Source of the DNA: Rubrivivax sp.
GTDB taxonomy: Bacteria; Pseudomonadota; Gammaproteobacteria; Burkholderiales; Burkholderiaceae_C
Length of the DNA stretch: 64,000 bases
Direction: 5' to 3'
Assembly (NCBI GenBank): GCA_021300575.1
Contig: JAJTDM010000006.1
Span: 21,796 to 85,795, forward strand
Shown here: in pieces, positions 60,945 through 64,000 of the stretch
How the letters are laid out: each line of letters begins with the position of its first letter
Position numbering within the stretch: position 1 is the stretch's first letter
The notes under the pieces: model-generated
What the model saw: the letters and a program-made list of their open reading frames with translations, nothing else
Databases searched by the model: none
What the model was told of the DNA's origin: nothing
Program-made: the position numbers and the translations under genes

Positions 60945-62534
60945 TTACGGCGCTTCGGCGGTCAGCAACCGCTCCTTGATCTCACGCTTGAGGATCTTGC
61001 CGTAGCCGGACTTGGGCAGCTCGGTCCAGAAGTGCCAGCGGTGGGGCCAGCGGTAGCGGGCGCTGCGGCCTTCCAGGTGGGCGAGCAGGTTGGCTTCGTC
61101 CAGGCTCTCGAAGCCGGCGCGGCGCACCACCACGGCCGCGCCGATCTCGCCCCACTTCGTATCCGGCAGGCCGACGATGGCCACCTCGGCCACGCCGGGG
61201 TGGGTGAGCAGCACTTCCTCCACCTCGCGCGGGTAGACGTTGGAGCCGCCGGAGATGTACATGTCGGATTCGCGCCCGGTGATGGTCAGCAGGCCGCGCG
61301 CGTCCAGGCGCCCCAGGTCGCCGGTGTGGAACCAGCCGCCGCGCAGTGCCTTGGCCGTGGCCTCGGGGTTGTCGTGGTAGCCGGCAAAGACGGCCGGGCC
61401 GCGGCAGCATATCTCGCCAATCTCGCCCAAGAGCACGGGCACCCCTGAAGCGTCCAGCACCGCCACCTCCATGCCCGTGCGCGGCCGGCCGCAGGCGCCC
61501 ACGTTGGCATCAGGATGATCGTCGTCGGCATGGTGCATGTGACGCGGCAGCACCGTGATGCAGCCCGTCACCTCGCCCAGACCAAAGTACTGCACCAGCA
61601 CCGGCCCGAGCTTGCGCAGCGCGAGTTGCTGGTCGGCGCGGTACATGGGCGCGCCGGCGTAGATCAGGAACTTGAGCGACGAATGATCGAACTCGTCCAC
61701 CGCCGGGTGCTCCACCAGCAGCTTCACGATGGTGGGCACGGTGAACAGATTGCTCACGCGGTGGCGCTCGATCAGCGCCCACACCACCGCCGGGTCCATC
61801 TTCTCGCCTTCCAGCAGCACGGTGGCCGCGCCCCGGGCCACGTTCAGCAGCGCGTGGATGCCGGCGCCATGCGACAGCGGCGCCACGGCGATGGAGCAGT
61901 CGCGTTCATCGGTGCCGGGAATCAGGTCGGCCAGGTGGTTGGTGACGACGAAGGCCATCTGGCCGTGCGTCAGGATGCCGGCCTTGGGCCGGCCTGTGGT
62001 GCCTGAGGTGTAGAAGAGCCACAGCGGGTCGTCGTGGGTGACCACCTCGTGCGTCGCGGCGCTCGAGGCGGCATGCCGCAGGTGCTGCGCCACCAGGTCT
62101 TCGTACGCCAGCTCGCCCTCGCGCGGGCTGCCGATGGCAATGACATGCTGCAGCGCGGGCGAGGCGGCGCGGGCCGCGTCCACGTGCGCGGGGAACGCAT
62201 CTTCCGCGATCATGGCCACCGCGCCGCTGGACGAGGCCAGGTAGGCCACCTCCGGCGGCGCCAGGCGGAAGTTCGTCGGCACCCACACGCAGCCCATGCG
62301 GAAGGCCACCCAGCAGCTCTCGAACATCGCGCGATGGTTGCGTGAGTGCACGAGCAGGCGGTCGCCCTTCTTCAAGCCCATCGCACGCAACGCGGCCGTC
62401 ATGGCGGCCACACGCTGCTCGATCTCGCCCCAGCACCAGCGCGCCTCGCCCTGGATCAGGCCGGGCCGCTGCGGAAACAGTCGCGCCGTCTGGCTCAGCA
62501 GCTGGGCGAGGTTGCTGGTCTGTGCGGGATGCAT
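60945..62534 (-). CDS. Acyl-CoA synthetase (class I adenylate-forming ligase)
   Basis: A 529-residue ANL ligase. Motifs WLFYTSGTTGRPKAGILTH (A3), YFGLGEVTGC (A5), WFHTGDLGRLD (A7), GRESDMYISGGSNVYPREVEEVL (A8) and the A10 lysine in PKSGYGKILKREIKE are complete. Looks like a medium-/long-chain or aromatic acyl-CoA ligase. Monocistronic, with a promoter likely in the 221-nt gap at 62535-62755. It may act opposite to the neighbouring thioesterase, though they are on opposite strands. Confidence 0.9.
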   Translation of the reverse strand: MHPAQTSNLAQLLSQTARLFPQRPGLIQGEARWCWGEIEQRVAAMTAALRAMGLKKGDRLLVHSRNHRAMFESCWVAFRMGCVWVPTNFRLAPPEVAYLASSSGAVAMIAEDAFPAHVDAARAASPALQHVIAIGSPREGELAYEDLVAQHLRHAASSAATHEVVTHDDPLWLFYTSGTTGRPKAGILTHGQMAFVVTNHLADLIPGTDERDCSIAVAPLSHGAGIHALLNVARGAATVLLEGEKMDPAVVWALIERHRVSNLFTVPTIVKLLVEHPAVDEFDHSSLKFLIYAGAPMYRADQQLALRKLGPVLVQYFGLGEVTGCITVLPRHMHHADDDHPDANVGACGRPRTGMEVAVLDASGVPVLLGEIGEICCRGPAVFAGYHDNPEATAKALRGGWFHTGDLGRLDARGLLTITGRESDMYISGGSNVYPREVEEVLLTHPGVAEVAIVGLPDTKWGEIGAAVVVRRAGFESLDEANLLAHLEGRSARYRWPHRWHFWTELPKSGYGKILKREIKERLLTAEAP

Positions 62535-62755
62535 GGGCTTTGCTTCCGTTTCGAAGATGCGGTCACCGGGTTGGCCGAGACGAGTCCCCGCATTGTGCGC
62601 AAGGCTTTGGGGCGCGACAGCGGCAGTCAGCCGCCCGGCTCAACGGTGTTTCATCCTGCTTCAACCCTCATCAACCGCCAAGGGAGCACCACGGAGCCCG
62701 GCGTTACATTCCCCAAGCAGTTGTGCATTTGCAAGCTCGATGACGTGAGCATGAA
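62535..62755. other. Intergenic region between acyl-CoA ligase and membrane GGDEF gene
   Basis: Divergent promoter space of 221 nt with no convincing gene. The right end shows short frames ATGAAGTGA and ATGACGTGA just before the GTG start of the GGDEF gene. No clear dyad or sigma-70 pair was identified. Confidence 0.4.
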
Positions 62756-63910
62756 GTGAACTGGCAGTTCCTGTACACGCTGGGAGCGGACCTCGCGGTC
62801 TCCCTGTTTTTCTGCGCTTTGCTGATCACGCTGGCATCGGTATCTCGTGGTGCGGCTGTCCGCGGAGCCATCCTTTACGCGGTCGGGTATGCGGGGTTTG
62901 CTGCCGGTGCGGCAATCTTCGCCCTCATCCTGGAGTCCCCGGAGCCAGTGCCGTTTCCTGGATGGGGTTTGTCCTTGGCCCTGTGCGCCGCAGCAGCAGG
63001 GCTGGCTGCCATGATTCAAGGTCTGGCCAGGCTCCTGCATCTTGAAGTTGGCGACCAGTGGCTGCGGGTGCTATGGGCAGGAGCCGCTGCGCTTGTCGGC
63101 CTGTCGCTGTGGCCCTGGCCCCTGGAGATACCGAAGAAGACCTGGTTCGACTTGGTGAATGTCCTGGGTGTCTCGGGACTGATGGTGGTCCTCTTGCGAC
63201 CGCATTCGCAACTCTATCGACTGCCTGCCTGGGTGGGTGCTGGCTGCATGGCCATCCTGCTTCCGCTCTATGTGCTGTGCTTTTTTCTGGATTGGCCCGG
63301 CCCCAAGGTTGATTTGATTCCCCCCTATTCAGAGTGGGTCTGGCTCGATTTGGCGCTGTGGAGCACGTTCAGCCTGTGCGTGATGATGCTCGCGAGTTTC
63401 CGCGCGCTGCTCACCTTTTCACGGCATTCCCATACCGATGCACTCACGGGCTGCCTGAATCGCAGAGGATTCCTGGACGAGATCTCGACGCTCTCGAATC
63501 GTTCCGTGCGCATCCCGTCCATAGCGGTCTTGGTGATGGACATTGACCACTTCAAGACCATCAATGACCGTTGGGGTCACGCCGTCGGTGACGCTTACCT
63601 TGCGGCCTTTGCCACTGCGGTGAGGTCCTGCATGAGGCAGTCCGACCTCCTGGCAAGGACGGGGGGAGAAGAGTTCGTCAGCCTGCTCGTCGGAGCCGAT
63701 GTGAAAGTTGCCGAGGGGGTTGCGACGAAGATCCTGGATGCAGTCCGCAGCCTGAAGGTCCCAAGCGATGGACAGGAGGTCGGGACGACGGTCAGTGTGG
63801 GCATCGCCGTGGGCGATGGGCTCGACCTCGTTCCAGCCCTGCAGGAACAAGCCGACCGTGCCTTGTACGAGGCCAAGCGCGGTGGTCAGTCTTTTCCAAT
63901 TCAGGTATGA
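62756..63910 (+). CDS. Membrane-anchored diguanylate cyclase (GGDEF) with intact I-site
   Basis: A 384-residue protein with about six to seven N-terminal hydrophobic segments (e.g. LGADLAVSLFFCALLITLA, LRVLWAGAAALVGLSLW, GCMAILLPLYVLCFFL) and a C-terminal GGDEF domain: HTDALTGCLNRRGFLDE, VMDIDHFKTINDRWGHAVGD and ARTGGEEF. The RQSD immediately five residues before GGEEF is the RxxD allosteric I-site, so product feedback is expected. No EAL domain. It begins with GTG and the DNA is less GC-rich than the other genes here. Synthesises c-di-GMP in response to an unknown membrane signal. Confidence 0.9.
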   Translation: MNWQFLYTLGADLAVSLFFCALLITLASVSRGAAVRGAILYAVGYAGFAAGAAIFALILESPEPVPFPGWGLSLALCAAAAGLAAMIQGLARLLHLEVGDQWLRVLWAGAAALVGLSLWPWPLEIPKKTWFDLVNVLGVSGLMVVLLRPHSQLYRLPAWVGAGCMAILLPLYVLCFFLDWPGPKVDLIPPYSEWVWLDLALWSTFSLCVMMLASFRALLTFSRHSHTDALTGCLNRRGFLDEISTLSNRSVRIPSIAVLVMDIDHFKTINDRWGHAVGDAYLAAFATAVRSCMRQSDLLARTGGEEFVSLLVGADVKVAEGVATKILDAVRSLKVPSDGQEVGTTVSVGIAVGDGLDLVPALQEQADRALYEAKRGGQSFPIQV

Positions 63911-64000
63911 GCCTGGAGCGACCTGACTTTGGTGGCGCGCGGAGCGCCAATCGGTTGTAGACCGAGCCAGTGTATTGGGCTGCTGGTCCTTGTCACTTTG

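Overview
The window is GC-rich chromosomal DNA, densely packed with genes. Operons run on both strands with many 4-nt ATGA/GTGA overlaps and several GTG/TTG starts. Gene content points to a metabolically versatile betaproteobacterium of the order Burkholderiales, probably near Comamonadaceae or the Rubrivivax/Leptothrix group. Indicators are an orphan Bug-type tripartite tricarboxylate binding protein, TetR/GntR/IclR-controlled catabolic islands and MaoC/CitE/acyl-CoA modules. This placement is inferred from gene families, not from a marker gene. No rRNA, tRNA, CRISPR array, phage or complete insertion sequence was found.

Layout. (1) 1-8531: a branched-chain acyl-CoA island. A minus-strand operon (TetR, biotin carboxylase, biotin carrier, carboxyltransferase beta cut by the left edge) diverges from isovaleryl-CoA-dehydrogenase-like, MaoC hydratase, CitE-like lyase and acetoacetyl-CoA synthetase genes. 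Together these could take isovaleryl-CoA, or a similar substrate, to acetyl-CoA and acetoacetyl-CoA. (2) 8571-20132: an Hsp20, then a purine/allantoin/hydantoin-type island: GntR regulator, allantoate/N-carbamoyl amidohydrolase, ureidoglycolate lyase, amidase, a five-gene Dpp/Opp-type ABC importer and an allantoin/hydantoin racemase. The importer and racemase diverge from a region holding two copies of a candidate GntR operator. (3) 20151-23432: TrxC, a ribbon-helix-helix/PIN toxin-antitoxin pair with a perfect palindromic operator candidate, and an AmpG-like permease. (4) 23433-31693: a creatininase-family amidohydrolase, then a co-directional operon of NitT/TauT-type ABC importer, FAD oxidase, RidA, Rieske oxygenase and 8-oxoguanine-deaminase-like amidohydrolase. 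This looks like uptake and oxidative breakdown of an unidentified N-heterocycle. (5) 31785-33395: HigBA-type toxin-antitoxin and an M48 metalloprotease. (6) 33562-42050: an IclR-controlled island with carotenoid/stilbene-type cleavage oxygenase, CoA ligase, alpha/beta hydrolase, Bug protein, nitronate-monooxygenase-like flavoprotein and thiolase.

(7) 42096-56434: the most novel-looking stretch. It holds RidA, an MlrC-type M81 peptidase, MFS transporter, FAD dehydrogenase, acetylpolyamine-amidohydrolase-like deacetylase, M20 amidohydrolase, XRE-cupin regulator, PhzF isomerase, class III omega-aminotransferase, TonB receptor and a heme-dependent oxidative N-demethylase-like protein (DUF3445). 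The set suggests import and stepwise deacylation, deamination and demethylation of an acylated amine, polyamine conjugate or peptide-like compound. (8) 56416-63910: housekeeping and signalling genes: MBL hydrolase, a GGDEF protein with a degenerate EAL domain, an unknown conserved-looking protein, PaaI thioesterase, acyl-CoA ligase, and a membrane GGDEF protein with an intact I-site.

Other structure: a 29-bp AT-rich dyad occurs twice (near 33.5 kb and 60.9 kb), three tandem hairpin repeats sit inside the Rieske operon, and direct repeats lie in the iclR promoter region.
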